A program made the translations under genes and the position numbers. Under the pieces are notes generated by a model. It ran no database searches, was not told the origin of the DNA, and saw nothing but the letters and a program-made list of their open reading frames with translations. A DNA stretch of 64,000 nt from Chitinophaga filiformis (GTDB lineage: Bacteria; Bacteroidota; Bacteroidia; Chitinophagales; Chitinophagaceae), in NCBI RefSeq assembly GCF_021646545.1, contig NZ_JAKIRP010000001.1, positions 310,001 to 374,000 on the forward strand, read 5' to 3'. Below are positions 18,536 to 27,825 of this stretch, piece by piece (within the stretch, counting starts at the first letter, position 1; each line of letters opens with the position of its first letter).

Positions 18536-20032
18536 ATGAGTAGAAGATTATGGAGTTCACTGAAACTGCCAGCTGAAAGAATATATTTGTTCTTCAGGAA
18601 TTTTTCGATGAGGCATCCTTTTAAGATCTACATAACAACATCTATTATTTGCTTTCTTGTATTAGCGCTCGTTCAGTTTATTCTGGTCTATAACACCTAT
18701 GATCTGCTTAACAGACGTTTCTATTATGAGAAAAAAAGTAAGATCAATGAAGAATACAGCAAGGCGATCACGAACGATAAATTATACCCCGGCGGACAAG
18801 CAATTATAGACAGCATCCTGGTACCTCAGCTCAGAACATTGGAAGAACTCTATAATACAGACACGACAAAATTCCAGGTTTATTCACAGCAACTACTCAA
18901 TAAAATATTTCACCGGCTTATCGAGGGACAGACAATTGACAGTCTGATGCAACAGATCCGTGGGAAGGAGAATATCACCGACTCACTGCGATATGCATTG
19001 AATATTGCCAAAATCGATATCATGACCGGCAATAGAAAGTATATCAATATCTACGACAGCCGGAAAAAATATGAACTGATAGACGATTCACTGCAATGGT
19101 CTGACGGCATCCGTATTTATGGCGATCTGACGAGCCCTGACGAACGAAGCCAGGTAGCAAGATTGAATGTCAGCAATCCGCAGCCTTATACTTACGCCAT
19201 GGCATTCAGCTTTCACGCAGAGCCTTTCAACCGCCGGCAGATGGTTTTCAGGCAGATGCGCCTGATGCTGACCATGTCACTCTTATCCATGTTTGCCATA
19301 ATTTTATTATTTTTCATCACGATGCGGAACTGGATAAAGCAGAAACGACTCTCTGATGTTAAAACTGATTTTATCAATAACATAACGCACGAATTTCATA
19401 CACCGCTGTCGGCCATTATGGTAGCTAATAAAAACATCCAGAATGAAAAAATTCTGGATAACAAAATGGCTATCCGTTCGCTGTCAGACGTTATAGAGCG
19501 GCAGTCTCACCGGCTGAAGCTGCTGTTCGGGCAAGTACTGGATCTTGCCACTGTCGATAAATTATTTGTGCAGAAAAAGCCACATCACCTGAATATGCTG
19601 GTGAGTGAGATCCTGACCGACTTCAGTATCAAATTTTCGTCTTCCAATGTGCAGATCGAGTATACGCCTTCGGAGGAAGACCTGGTGGTAAACCTTGATA
19701 GTTTTCATTTTACTACCCTGATGCTGAATATACTGGACAATGCAGTGAAATATAATCTTCAGCCGGTTAAAGACCTGGTGGTGCTGATCAGCAATGACAG
19801 GGAGAATATTTACATTACGGTCTCAGATACCGGTATCGGCATGTCGAGGGCAACACTCAAACACATCTTTGAGAAATTTTACAGATACCAGAAAGATCTG
19901 ACGCAGAACACAAAGGGACTGGGACTAGGACTGCACTATGTGAAACAGTGCATAGATGCACACCAATGGAAATTAAAAGTAGACAGTGAAGTAGGAAAAG
20001 GGACTACATTTGTAATTGTGATCCCTGTATAA
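18536..20032 (+). CDS. Membrane sensor histidine kinase
   Basis: 498 aa. Two membrane segments (about 33-53 and 243-263) enclose a 190-residue periplasmic sensor region without a recognised fold. The cytoplasmic part has a HisKA domain with ITHEFHTPLSAI (phospho-acceptor His285), an N box (NILDNAVKYN), DTGIGMS and GLGLGLHYVK of the HATPase. It pairs with the OmpR-type regulator that follows after 60 bp. The stimulus is unknown. The gene is preceded by a 925-bp non-coding stretch. Confidence 0.93.
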   Translation: MSRRLWSSLKLPAERIYLFFRNFSMRHPFKIYITTSIICFLVLALVQFILVYNTYDLLNRRFYYEKKSKINEEYSKAITNDKLYPGGQAIIDSILVPQLRTLEELYNTDTTKFQVYSQQLLNKIFHRLIEGQTIDSLMQQIRGKENITDSLRYALNIAKIDIMTGNRKYINIYDSRKKYELIDDSLQWSDGIRIYGDLTSPDERSQVARLNVSNPQPYTYAMAFSFHAEPFNRRQMVFRQMRLMLTMSLLSMFAIILLFFITMRNWIKQKRLSDVKTDFINNITHEFHTPLSAIMVANKNIQNEKILDNKMAIRSLSDVIERQSHRLKLLFGQVLDLATVDKLFVQKKPHHLNMLVSEILTDFSIKFSSSNVQIEYTPSEEDLVVNLDSFHFTTLMLNILDNAVKYNLQPVKDLVVLISNDRENIYITVSDTGIGMSRATLKHIFEKFYRYQKDLTQNTKGLGLGLHYVKQCIDAHQWKLKVDSEVGKGTTFVIVIPV

Positions 20033-20092
20033 ATTATTTTTTTATAATTAACGTAAACAGGTCGGCTGCTTCAAATTAAAAAATTGAAAGCT

Positions 20093-20797
20093 ATGAGACA
20101 TCGTATTTTATTAGTAGAGGATGAGGCAGATCTGGGTAATGTAGTAAAGCAATACCTGGAGCTGATGGATTTTGATGTGAACTGGCAACAAAACGGCAGT
20201 GATGCATTGGAAGACTTTAAACGGGCTCCTGAACGCTATCAGATATTGCTGATCGATGTAAATCTTCCAGGCATGAATGGGTTCGAACTGGCCGAACACG
20301 TGGTCAGGATCAATAACCAGGTGCCTTTTCTTTTCCTTACCGCCCGCGGGGAAAAAACAGATCGTCTGAACGGTTTGAAAATAGGGGCAGACGACTATGT
20401 CGTAAAACCCTTTGATGTAGACGAACTGGTGCTGCGCATCCGTAACATCATCAAACGTAAACAACCTGTGGTAGCGCCGGAAGTTGTCAAAGCCAATAAT
20501 GTCATCACGATAGGCAATACACAACTTTTCGTTGATTCCCTGAAACTGATTACAGACCAGGGAGATGAAATTGTGCTTACACCAAGGGAATGCGATCTAC
20601 TCGTATTGTTCTTTCACAATGTAAACCGTGTGATCAAACGTGAAGAGATCCTTACTAAAGTCTGGGGCTCTAACGACTACTTCGTTGGCCGCAGCCTGGA
20701 TGTTTTCATTTCCCGGTTCAGGAAGTATTTCCAGCAGAATTCCGGTATCAGCATCAAGAACGTATACGGAATCGGATTTGTGTTCAATGTGAAATGA
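20093..20797 (+). CDS. OmpR-family response regulator
   Basis: 234 aa from the ATG at 20093; a TTG three codons upstream is less likely. The receiver domain has the acidic pair Glu9-Asp10 region, phospho-acceptor Asp55 (LLIDVNLPG), Thr83 (LTARG) and Lys105 (VVKPFD). The C-terminal winged helix (about 140-232) shows LTPRECDLLVLFFHN, an EEILTKVWGSN segment and RSLDVFISRFRKYF. It acts as the DNA-binding partner of the preceding kinase. No clear terminator follows. Confidence 0.95.
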   Translation: MRHRILLVEDEADLGNVVKQYLELMDFDVNWQQNGSDALEDFKRAPERYQILLIDVNLPGMNGFELAEHVVRINNQVPFLFLTARGEKTDRLNGLKIGADDYVVKPFDVDELVLRIRNIIKRKQPVVAPEVVKANNVITIGNTQLFVDSLKLITDQGDEIVLTPRECDLLVLFFHNVNRVIKREEILTKVWGSNDYFVGRSLDVFISRFRKYFQQNSGISIKNVYGIGFVFNVK

Positions 20798-21233
20798 TCA
20801 TATCAGCCATTCACGCTACACTTTTTCATTTGTCTGTACTTCATTCCGCGATGCAATCTGGTGAGCTGCATATAGGCAAATCAACACATGCAATATCACA
20901 ACAACACCTGGTTCAGTAATTCCGTTTAGTGGAACAGAAGCCGCTATGGCGCCCGCCTCAGTAACGAAATATTTGTTTATCAGAACGCGCCGGTGGCGCG
21001 GATTTTTCCAAAACATGCCGGGCAAATACAAACAGCAATGACGAAAATATTTACCGGCTTTTTTTGATTACATCACAAAGCTAAGTAGAAAAGTCATGCG
21101 GAAAACACGCATTTTTGACTTGTCCCGATATACCTCAACTAATTGACAAACAATCACTTCTGAGCCAATCAACCCCAAACACCAAAATGAAAGCATTCTC
21201 GCTTTTCTTTGGTAACACGATACTCAAACTTCG

Positions 21234-21339
21234 ATCTGAATTGCATATGACCAGGATATACTTCCGATTATCCTCCGATTTGATCGGAAGATTATCGGAA
21301 GTATATCCTGGTCATATGCAAGTTACATGCAAGTCAGAT
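21234..21339. repeat. Long palindrome 1
   Basis: Perfect 28-bp arms (21241-21268 with 21294-21321) continue inward as an imperfect match around CTCCGAT/ATCGGAAG with almost no loop. Outward they pick up again as ATCTGA (21234-21239) and TCAGAT (21334-21339), after an extra 11-12 bp in the right arm that duplicates CTTGCAT. Confidence 0.9.
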
Positions 21340-21391
21340 GCTTTGTTCTTAGTCCTGAAAGTTTACCTTTTTCCGCATTTTAGTCCTCTTT

Positions 21392-21479
21392 GATACCGCT
21401 TTGATACCGCTAATGCTACGTTGATCCTACGTTCATGAACGTAGGATCAACGTAGCACTAGCGGTATTAAAGCGGTATC
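21392..21479. repeat. Long palindrome 2
   Basis: 44-bp arms (21392-21435 and 21436-21479) with two mismatches and no loop; the centre is GTTCATGAAC. Each arm contains short direct repeats: GATACCGCT twice and CTACGTT twice. Confidence 0.92.
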
Positions 21480-21524
21480 TAGTCGAACCCAAACCGGGGC
21501 TCGGCTAGCCAAAAACCAGGGTTA

Positions 21525-21637
21525 ACATTCGGTTGAGATATAGTCAAGATAGGCTCATCCTCCCTTAATCTTCCGTTCCGGAACGGAAGATTAAGGGAGG
21601 ATGAGCCTATCTTGACCGAATGTCTACTATATCTCAA
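21525..21637. repeat. Long palindrome 3 with alternative outer pairings
   Basis: Perfect 37-bp arms (21543-21579 and 21580-21616), no loop, centre GTTCCGGAAC. Outside them, ACATTCGG (21525-21532) and TTGAGATATA (21533-21542) on the left have exact complements on the right (21616-21623 and 21628-21637) in non-nested order. Only one of the two outer stems can extend the main stem at a time. Confidence 0.9.
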
Positions 21638-21735
21638 GTACATAAAAGTAACCCCATTTACTCCGGTACCACTATACCGAATCCCTTCCGAATATATGCC
21701 TGAGTACAGAAAAACTTTACAGCTTCATTCAGCCA

Positions 21736-21768
21736 TTCAGGATCAGCTTTACAGCTGATTGTCCTGAA
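21736..21768 (-). terminator. Putative terminator of the TlpA-cupin operon
   Basis: TTCAGGA/TCAGCT pairs with AGCTGA/TCCTGAA around a four-base loop, with a three-base bulge. It lies just past the stop of the cupin gene. The following T-rich stretch on the minus strand is about 25 bases away, so termination is only moderately supported. Confidence 0.5.
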
Positions 21769-21775
21769 CCACCAA

Positions 21776-22636
21776 CTATTTCGTTTTTACAGCCCTCTCA
21801 GCCCGCCTGTATGCCGTCTTCATCTTGTAGTCAAACCACTTCTTCCCAAGTATCTTCCGCATCGCATCGTCAAAACGCCTTGTGATAAAAATATTCCGCA
21901 CGCCAACAGCACGTTTCAGCATAGACACCGGCAATGCACGATAAGCTACGGAATACCCCGCTGTTTCGTACTGGATGTAATGCCAGAAACCCGATGGTAT
22001 GAACAGCGTTTCACCGAAATGCAGCGTGCACTCCCAGCCATTCAAATGCCGGAGCGCAGGAAAAGCTTCATAATCCGGATTACGCAGATCTGCAATACCA
22101 TGGAAATTCCAGGGTAAGCGGTATAGAAGGTCTGATTGCTCATTAGGGAATAACCATACTTTTTTCACTCCCTGGAACTGCGAAAGGAACACATGCGACA
22201 TATCAATGTCGTAATGATACCTCACAGAAGATCCCTCTCCTCCGAAGAAGAGAAAGGGCAACCAGGTCAGCAGGTTATCTGCCAGTTTCCGCACCCTCAG
22301 CTGTCCTTTGATATCCGGCCGCTCGCGCAGCAGGTTAAACAGGAACAGACGCCTGACGGTGGGTCTTGACTCGATCAGGTCCAGGTAGTCGCCAAACTTC
22401 ATTTTTTCGGCCGGCTGACTGGTAGCCTTGTCAAGATGTGCGTTTTCTTCACTATGCACACCGACCATCACATCTCCGGCTTCCTGCCTGAAATAGTCGT
22501 AGTTCCATTTCTTCAATGCCTCACTATCCGGGTGAATAAAGTCCTTTATGAGCACAGGTATCCCCGGTTTCAGAAAGTCACTCCTAAACTGTTCCCGGGT
22601 GTATCCGCTAATGGTTGTTACAGGTTTCAGTTGCAT
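21776..22636 (-). CDS. JmjC/cupin_8-like Fe(II)/2-oxoglutarate dioxygenase
   Basis: 286 aa. It fits the cupin-like (cupin_8/JmjC) hydroxylase family. A facial triad is visible as His141 and Asp143 in RYHYDIDMSHVF, and His219 in IPSGFWHYIQYE. An N-terminal segment (PVLIKDFI) is typical of the FIH-like group. It would hydroxylate a protein or small molecule in the cytoplasm; the substrate is unknown. It is the last gene of an operon, 14 bp after the DUF4397 lipoprotein. Its presence beside a TonB receptor and a di-heme peroxidase is unusual. No signal peptide is seen. Confidence 0.82.
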   Translation of the reverse strand: MQLKPVTTISGYTREQFRSDFLKPGIPVLIKDFIHPDSEALKKWNYDYFRQEAGDVMVGVHSEENAHLDKATSQPAEKMKFGDYLDLIESRPTVRRLFLFNLLRERPDIKGQLRVRKLADNLLTWLPFLFFGGEGSSVRYHYDIDMSHVFLSQFQGVKKVWLFPNEQSDLLYRLPWNFHGIADLRNPDYEAFPALRHLNGWECTLHFGETLFIPSGFWHYIQYETAGYSVAYRALPVSMLKRAVGVRNIFITRRFDDAMRKILGKKWFDYKMKTAYRRAERAVKTK

Positions 22637-22650
22637 GATATATTCTGTTG

Positions 22651-23493
22651 TTAGTTCTCAAGATGTGTAATGATAGCGCCTCCTGTCGCTGACTTACCCG
22701 GTACCTTGTACAGGAAGGCGGTATAGCTTTTCCCTGCTTCCAGTGTCAGGTTGGAAAATGTTTCCCCTTCAATAACCAGTGGGCTATTGTCGGAAGTGAT
22801 ACTCACTGCGAGCCCGGAAGTACCCGCAGGTACTTCGATAAAAGGCCCCAGCGACCATACATTCAGGCCGTCGCCTGTCAGTACGGAACCGCCGGCACGA
22901 CCATAATCCACGTTTTCGAACAGCAGGCTTCCCCGGCCCTGCTGCTGTAATGTGATACTCACTACCGGAGTACCCGGTGCGAGATGAACGAAACGTAGTT
23001 TGGCCTTACCGGCGGCCGGAGGCTGCAAGTTGTCATAGAACAGTATGAGGGTGTCTTTTGTTATATCAGTTTTGCTGCTGGCGGCAAAGACCGTATGGTG
23101 ATAACCTGCCACCGGCCCGTTCGGACCACCGCTGGCCGTAAAAGCGGCCTGATTGCCGAACTGGCGTGACAGCTTGTAACTTGTGCCTGTACCTTCAGTA
23201 AAATTGATCTGCACATTGCCGAATACCGTCGGCAGATAAGGCGAGGCCTGACCAACGCTGACAGCGGTTGTTGTTACCTGCGCCGTAAATGCCCAGAACT
23301 GTAAGGGAATATTGACCGGGCGTGCATTCACAAAGCTGATCTGTGCATTGAGCGGAGGTCTTTCTCCGGCATTCACATCCAGGTAATCGGCCTTGTTGCA
23401 GGCCGCCAGTGTTCCCGCGATAACCAGTATACCTGTAAAACGCGCTACCAGGACACCTGGTTTAATATGGTTCATGATGTTCATGTGCTGCAT
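22651..23493 (-). CDS. DUF4397-type surface lipoprotein
   Basis: About 281 aa from the ATG at 23493. The longer frame to 23541 overlaps the TonB receptor gene and adds a non-signal-like tail; ATGs at 23484 and 23475 are also possible. The signal peptide ends in a lipobox (GTLAAC). The body is made of two immunoglobulin-like beta repeats with AQISFVNARP and AKLRFVHLAPGTP, the hallmark of DUF4397. It probably sits on the outer membrane next to the TonB receptor encoded just upstream and may act as its surface partner in place of a SusD. Confidence 0.82.
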   Translation of the reverse strand: MQHMNIMNHIKPGVLVARFTGILVIAGTLAACNKADYLDVNAGERPPLNAQISFVNARPVNIPLQFWAFTAQVTTTAVSVGQASPYLPTVFGNVQINFTEGTGTSYKLSRQFGNQAAFTASGGPNGPVAGYHHTVFAASSKTDITKDTLILFYDNLQPPAAGKAKLRFVHLAPGTPVVSITLQQQGRGSLLFENVDYGRAGGSVLTGDGLNVWSLGPFIEVPAGTSGLAVSITSDNSPLVIEGETFSNLTLEAGKSYTAFLYKVPGKSATGGAIITHLEN

Positions 23494-23515
23494 TTTAATG
23501 TGCCGACAGGCACGT

Positions 23516-26068
23516 TTAAAACCTGGCCAGTAGCCTTGCAAAAGGCTGGATACCGGCGCTTCCGTTCTGTATACCCACCACTGTTGGATTACGCAGTCCC
23601 GCTATAGCGGCATCTGTATAATCGCCCAGCACATCAAACACATTATTCACACCTATAGTGGCCAGCAACTGTGGGGTGATGTGATATCCTGCCGACAGGT
23701 CTGTTACCCAGACCGGTTTGAGCTCCTGGAAGAAATAATCCGGTCTTGGAAAAGTAGCATTCAACGCTGTAGCTGTGGTAACAGTGCCGAAATAAACCGT
23801 GCGTAACAGGAAGTTCCACTTGCGTAGGTTATAGATACCCTGGAGCGTGATCTTCTGTTGCGGGATATTGGTCGTGACACGTGCCTTCTCCGCTTCGCTG
23901 AAGATGACATAGCGATATGCTTCCAGCCCCTTAGGCGTATTCACACCTGTCACCTCATTGCGCGAAAAATTAGCGCCTGCCAGGAATGACAATGTTCCAT
24001 TATCTAACAGCAGTTTATAGCTTCCTGTAAACTCGATGCCCTTTGTACGTGTACTGAAAGCGTTGTAGAAGAATTTAGCCTGTGTAGTGCCTGTTTGTAG
24101 CAGCAAGGTCCTCACATCTTCCGGCAGATTGGTATCCAGGGCGGAGAAATTGCCTGTGTTGCCTACACGGTTCTCTATGTCAATATGATAAGCATCGAGG
24201 GTTAATTCTACTCTGGGTGCCGGCTGAGAAGTAATACCGGCGCTGAAACCCTTCGATCTTTCAGGCGTCAGGGAAGGGATGCCCAATGCCCTTGCAGCAG
24301 CACTTTTGTTGGAAGCCGTTACCAGGTCTACTGCACGCCCCTGCTGGAAAGTTGTAGACGTTTCTGTGTAATAGAACTGTGCAAGATCCGGTGCACGGAA
24401 ACCGGTATTATAGGCTCCCCGGAAGGCCAGCCATTTAGCCAGGCTATAACGGCTGGCAACTTTCCAGGTAGTAACATTGCCAAAGTCAGAGAAATGCTCT
24501 GCCCTGATGGCTGCCGACAACAACCAACTGTTGGTAATGTTGGCCTCAATATCAAGATAACCTGCTGCAACAGCACGGTTAACATTCACTTCATTGGCAG
24601 GTCTGAATCCTGCATGTATCTGTGATCCCGGCGACAATCCATTCAACGCTATCAGTCCGGCAGATGACAGATAAGGCACACCGGCTGCAGTAGTGTCGAT
24701 ATTGTACACCGTACGCAGATCTGCTTTTGCATAAGATGCTTCTTCTCCGGCGATGATCTGGTACGTCTCTACCCGGTACTGCCCACCAAAGGCCACATTA
24801 ATACCTTTCAGCGCCTTGTCGAAGTACCTGGAAATATCCAGGCTGGCTGTATTCTGCGATGCATTATAACGGCCGGCATCGAATGTAGTAGGGCTCTTCA
24901 GCCCGTAGCTTGCATTCAATGAATTGTCTATGACATTCCCGAAATCATTCCTTCCATATACATTGGAAAGATCGGCTGTCCACTGTCCTAATTTTCCTTT
25001 GATGCCTATGGCGATGGATTTGTCGGTAATAGTATTGTCCATCTCCGGCAGGAAACCATCCGGATACAGGAATGAGTTATTTCTTTCTGTCCACCCCGGC
25101 AAGCGGTATACCGCCGTAAATTCCGAGTTACGATGACTGATACCACCGAATGTATAAAGCTCCACACCATCCTTTAGCGGGATACCTGCATTGAATGCCA
25201 GCAGTGCATCTTTGGCCCTGTTGGACCCACCTCCGCGCTGATCAAAGTAATGACGGTCTATCCCACGGCTTGCCAGTATAGCATCGTCTATCTCTTTTGT
25301 ATAGATGGCATCATATCCACGGGTATTGGCGCCACCACCGTAGATGGGCCCATTGTATAATCCCGCATCCTTTCTGCCTGCCGGCAATGCAATGCCCTGT
25401 GTGGCAAATTCGGCAGTGAGATGCAGGTAACCGCCCTGCTGTCCTATTTTAACGCCATAGCTGACGTTAGACCGGGTAGTTAATCCGTCTCCGCGACGGC
25501 GCACGCTGGCCGTCGAGCTGACGTTAATGTCATCGGTTGATTTCTTCAGTACGATATTGATCACGCCAGCAATGGCATCAGAGCCGTATTGTGCGGCAGC
25601 GCCATCCCTGAGTATTTCGATACGCTCTATTGCTTCCGCCGGGATCGCGTTGAGGTCATACCCTGTAGCCCCATTCCCCAGACCACCCCAGTTGATGTTG
25701 GCACTTTTATGCCTTCTTTTCCCGTTCACAAGTACCAGCAGCTGGTCCACACCCAATCCCTTTAATTGCGCAAGATTGAGTGCGGAACCTGCATCACCGG
25801 CGTTGCTGCCATTCACAGAGTGAAAGGAAGGAGAGATGTACTGCAGCAACTGCGTAATACTTGTTTGTGGAGCGTTTTCCTGTAAAGACCGAAGGTTAAT
25901 GACATCTACCGGTACCGGTGCATTCAGCCGTGTACGGGTCACACTGCGGGAACCAACTATCTGCACCTCTCCCAGATGACGCCGGGTGAGTGTATCCTTC
26001 TCCTGCGACTGTGCCGGCGTGACATTGCCTGCAAACAGCAGTAAAAAAATGATAGTAATGATTCTCAT
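23516..26068 (-). CDS. TonB-dependent outer membrane receptor
   Basis: 850 aa. The signal peptide is cut near PAQSQ. A plug domain of about 50-180 contains LNLAQLKGLGVDQLLVLVNG and IERIEILRDGAAAQYGSDAIAGVINIVLKK, followed by a classic 22-strand barrel ending with FARLLARF. It lacks the carboxypeptidase-like extension of SusC proteins, so it is closer to siderophore, cobalamin or metal receptors. It lies between the di-heme peroxidase and DUF4397 genes (43 and 22 bp gaps) and appears to be the uptake component of the operon. The substrate is unknown. Confidence 0.92.
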   Translation of the reverse strand: MRIITIIFLLLFAGNVTPAQSQEKDTLTRRHLGEVQIVGSRSVTRTRLNAPVPVDVINLRSLQENAPQTSITQLLQYISPSFHSVNGSNAGDAGSALNLAQLKGLGVDQLLVLVNGKRRHKSANINWGGLGNGATGYDLNAIPAEAIERIEILRDGAAAQYGSDAIAGVINIVLKKSTDDINVSSTASVRRRGDGLTTRSNVSYGVKIGQQGGYLHLTAEFATQGIALPAGRKDAGLYNGPIYGGGANTRGYDAIYTKEIDDAILASRGIDRHYFDQRGGGSNRAKDALLAFNAGIPLKDGVELYTFGGISHRNSEFTAVYRLPGWTERNNSFLYPDGFLPEMDNTITDKSIAIGIKGKLGQWTADLSNVYGRNDFGNVIDNSLNASYGLKSPTTFDAGRYNASQNTASLDISRYFDKALKGINVAFGGQYRVETYQIIAGEEASYAKADLRTVYNIDTTAAGVPYLSSAGLIALNGLSPGSQIHAGFRPANEVNVNRAVAAGYLDIEANITNSWLLSAAIRAEHFSDFGNVTTWKVASRYSLAKWLAFRGAYNTGFRAPDLAQFYYTETSTTFQQGRAVDLVTASNKSAAARALGIPSLTPERSKGFSAGITSQPAPRVELTLDAYHIDIENRVGNTGNFSALDTNLPEDVRTLLLQTGTTQAKFFYNAFSTRTKGIEFTGSYKLLLDNGTLSFLAGANFSRNEVTGVNTPKGLEAYRYVIFSEAEKARVTTNIPQQKITLQGIYNLRKWNFLLRTVYFGTVTTATALNATFPRPDYFFQELKPVWVTDLSAGYHITPQLLATIGVNNVFDVLGDYTDAAIAGLRNPTVVGIQNGSAGIQPFARLLARF

Positions 26069-26111
26069 GTTTATAAGTTATAAGATAAGGTTGTCCGCCG
26101 CTGGCGGTTGA

Positions 26112-27047
26112 TTATTGGTTGATGAAACGGTCGTCTGTCAGTGTTTTTAAAAATGCTTCCAGTTCGTTTATTTCTGTGTCTGTTAAATTCAATGGTGTAT
26201 TTAATGAAAGGTCCCTTTTTATACCGTTATTGACGATGACATCTGGTTGATTATAGTATTGTATCACTTCGCGCAGCGTCTTAAACATACCGTTATGCAT
26301 ATAAGGCGCTGTAAGGGCTACATTCCTGAGACCGGGCACTTTGAAGAATCCAAGTTGGGCACTATCCCTTGTTACTTCAAAGCGCCCCGCGTCTGTCAGT
26401 GTAGTGCCATTGTACAATCCGATGTTCTTGAAGCGGTCGGCAGTAAAATCTTCTCCGGAGTGGCAATTACTACAATTGGCCTTACCGATGAATAATAATC
26501 TGCCTCTGGCGGCCTCCGGCGATATGGCATCATCGTCTCCGTTAATATATCTGTCATATGGGCTGTTGGCTGTTTCCAAAGTGCGCTCAAATGCAGCAAG
26601 GGCATTCAGCAGATTTTTCTCAGTAGGCACACTATTGAACAATTTTCTGAACGCACGCACATAAGTACTGTCTGCATTCAGCCGCTTTATGGCTTCTTCA
26701 ATAGGCAGGCCCATTTCGGCGGCTGAGATGATGGGCTGTTTTGCCTGCTCTTCCAGTGAAGCGCTACGCCCATCCCAGAAGAAACTTGGTCTGCCACGTT
26801 GATTGGTAATGGACGGCGTGTTCCGCTTTGTGAGCTGTCCATGAATACCTTTGCTGAATGCTGCGGTATCTGCAAATGCAAACTGCGGCTTATGGCAGGA
26901 GGCGCAACTGATTGTTCTGTCGCCGGATAATATGGGATCAAAGAACAACTGTTCTCCGAGCTTTGCACGTGTTAACGGTTCCTCTGAATGAAAGGCCAGC
27001 AACATGACTACGGCTACTAATATGCCTGCGATGTACCACTGTTTCAT
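26112..27047 (-). CDS. Di-heme cytochrome c peroxidase (MauG/CcpA family)
   Basis: 311 aa with an N-terminal signal or anchor. Two haem c sites are visible: CASCH (Cys48, Cys51, His52) and CSNCH (Cys192, Cys195, His196). Family segments LFFDPILSGDRTISC, RNTPSITN, FFWDGR, and PGLRNVALTAPYMHNG (with the likely axial Met) are present. These enzymes reduce hydrogen peroxide or, in the MauG branch, oxidise protein residues in the periplasm. Its start codon overlaps the YceI stop codon as TAATG, so the two are translationally coupled. Confidence 0.92.
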   Translation of the reverse strand: MKQWYIAGILVAVVMLLAFHSEEPLTRAKLGEQLFFDPILSGDRTISCASCHKPQFAFADTAAFSKGIHGQLTKRNTPSITNQRGRPSFFWDGRSASLEEQAKQPIISAAEMGLPIEEAIKRLNADSTYVRAFRKLFNSVPTEKNLLNALAAFERTLETANSPYDRYINGDDDAISPEAARGRLLFIGKANCSNCHSGEDFTADRFKNIGLYNGTTLTDAGRFEVTRDSAQLGFFKVPGLRNVALTAPYMHNGMFKTLREVIQYYNQPDVIVNNGIKRDLSLNTPLNLTDTEINELEAFLKTLTDDRFINQ

Positions 27048-27706
27048 TACTGCGCATTAGCCAACAATGTTATGTCGAGCTCAAAGTCATCGTAAATAGC
27101 TTTGTCGCCAAGGTTTTCAAAATAATTCTTCGAACGGTACCTGATATCATACTTCGTCCTGTCTATTTTCACCTTTGCGGTAGCCGTCAGCTTATCCTTA
27201 TCCACCTTTACAGTAGCCGGGAAACTGATATCGTTGGTGATGCCTTTAATGGTCAGTTTACCTGTCAGATCATATTGACCATCGCCATGAGGCTTAATAC
27301 CCGTGATGAGAAAATCTGCTGCAGGATATTTTTCCACCGCAAAGAAATCATCACTTTTCAGATGACCGGTAAGTTTGGCATTGCCGTCGGCATCTTTGAT
27401 ATCGGTTACTGTGATGCTACGCGTATCCAGTTTGAAACTGCCGTTCTTTAAAGCGTTGTTCTCTACATTCAGTGTGCCACTGCTGATGTCAATTGTACCG
27501 GTATGCTCACCGGTCACTTTGCGCGCAGTCCACAATAGTTTACTGTTCTTATTATCTACCTGGAAGGCAGTTACTTTATTCAGTGCAACAGTATTATTAA
27601 CAGTTGAAGGTATCGGTTGCGTATGCTGTACCTGTACGGTAAAAGCGGTGATCACGGCTATCACGCCGATAGAAGCAAAGGAGGCTGCGTGTTGGAAGAG
27701 TTTCAT
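27047..27706 (-). CDS. YceI-family periplasmic protein
   Basis: 219 aa with a signal peptide. The body is the YceI lipocalin-like barrel: FQVDNKNSKLLWTARKVTGEHTG at the start, HLKSDDFFAVEKYPAADF in the middle and an acidic C-terminal strand (YDDFELDITLLA). YceI proteins bind isoprenoid-like or other amphipathic ligands and often accompany cytochromes. It is coupled to the peroxidase gene by a 1-base overlap and follows the TlpA-like gene by 119 bp. Confidence 0.92.
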   Translation of the reverse strand: MKLFQHAASFASIGVIAVITAFTVQVQHTQPIPSTVNNTVALNKVTAFQVDNKNSKLLWTARKVTGEHTGTIDISSGTLNVENNALKNGSFKLDTRSITVTDIKDADGNAKLTGHLKSDDFFAVEKYPAADFLITGIKPHGDGQYDLTGKLTIKGITNDISFPATVKVDKDKLTATAKVKIDRTKYDIRYRSKNYFENLGDKAIYDDFELDITLLANAQ

Positions 27707-27825
27707 AATAGCGTGTTTTTAAAGGACCTGTGAAGGCTGTTTGCACAGCCCCACAGGCGTGACAACAGAAAACAACATGTAGAACCGGAAACATATGTGA
27801 TCATCGTGCGATGATAATAGTGTTA

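Larger units (their letters stand above)
20798..21775. other. 980-bp gene-free region holding a palindrome cluster
   Basis: No convincing coding frame. From 21234 to 21637 it holds three consecutive long palindromes of unrelated sequence, listed separately. The frame of 71 codons on the minus strand (20816-21031) has one hydrophobic stretch but no start context or family match. Confidence 0.6.

Noticed and set aside
20816-21031. 71-codon minus-strand frame with a hydrophobic stretch
   Set aside because: No recognisable family, no start context and it lies alone beside the palindromes; chance frame more likely.
21234-21637. Palindromes as rho-independent terminators or insertion sequence ends
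   Set aside because: No T runs follow them, arms are far longer than terminators, sequences differ from one another and no transposase or target duplication is visible.
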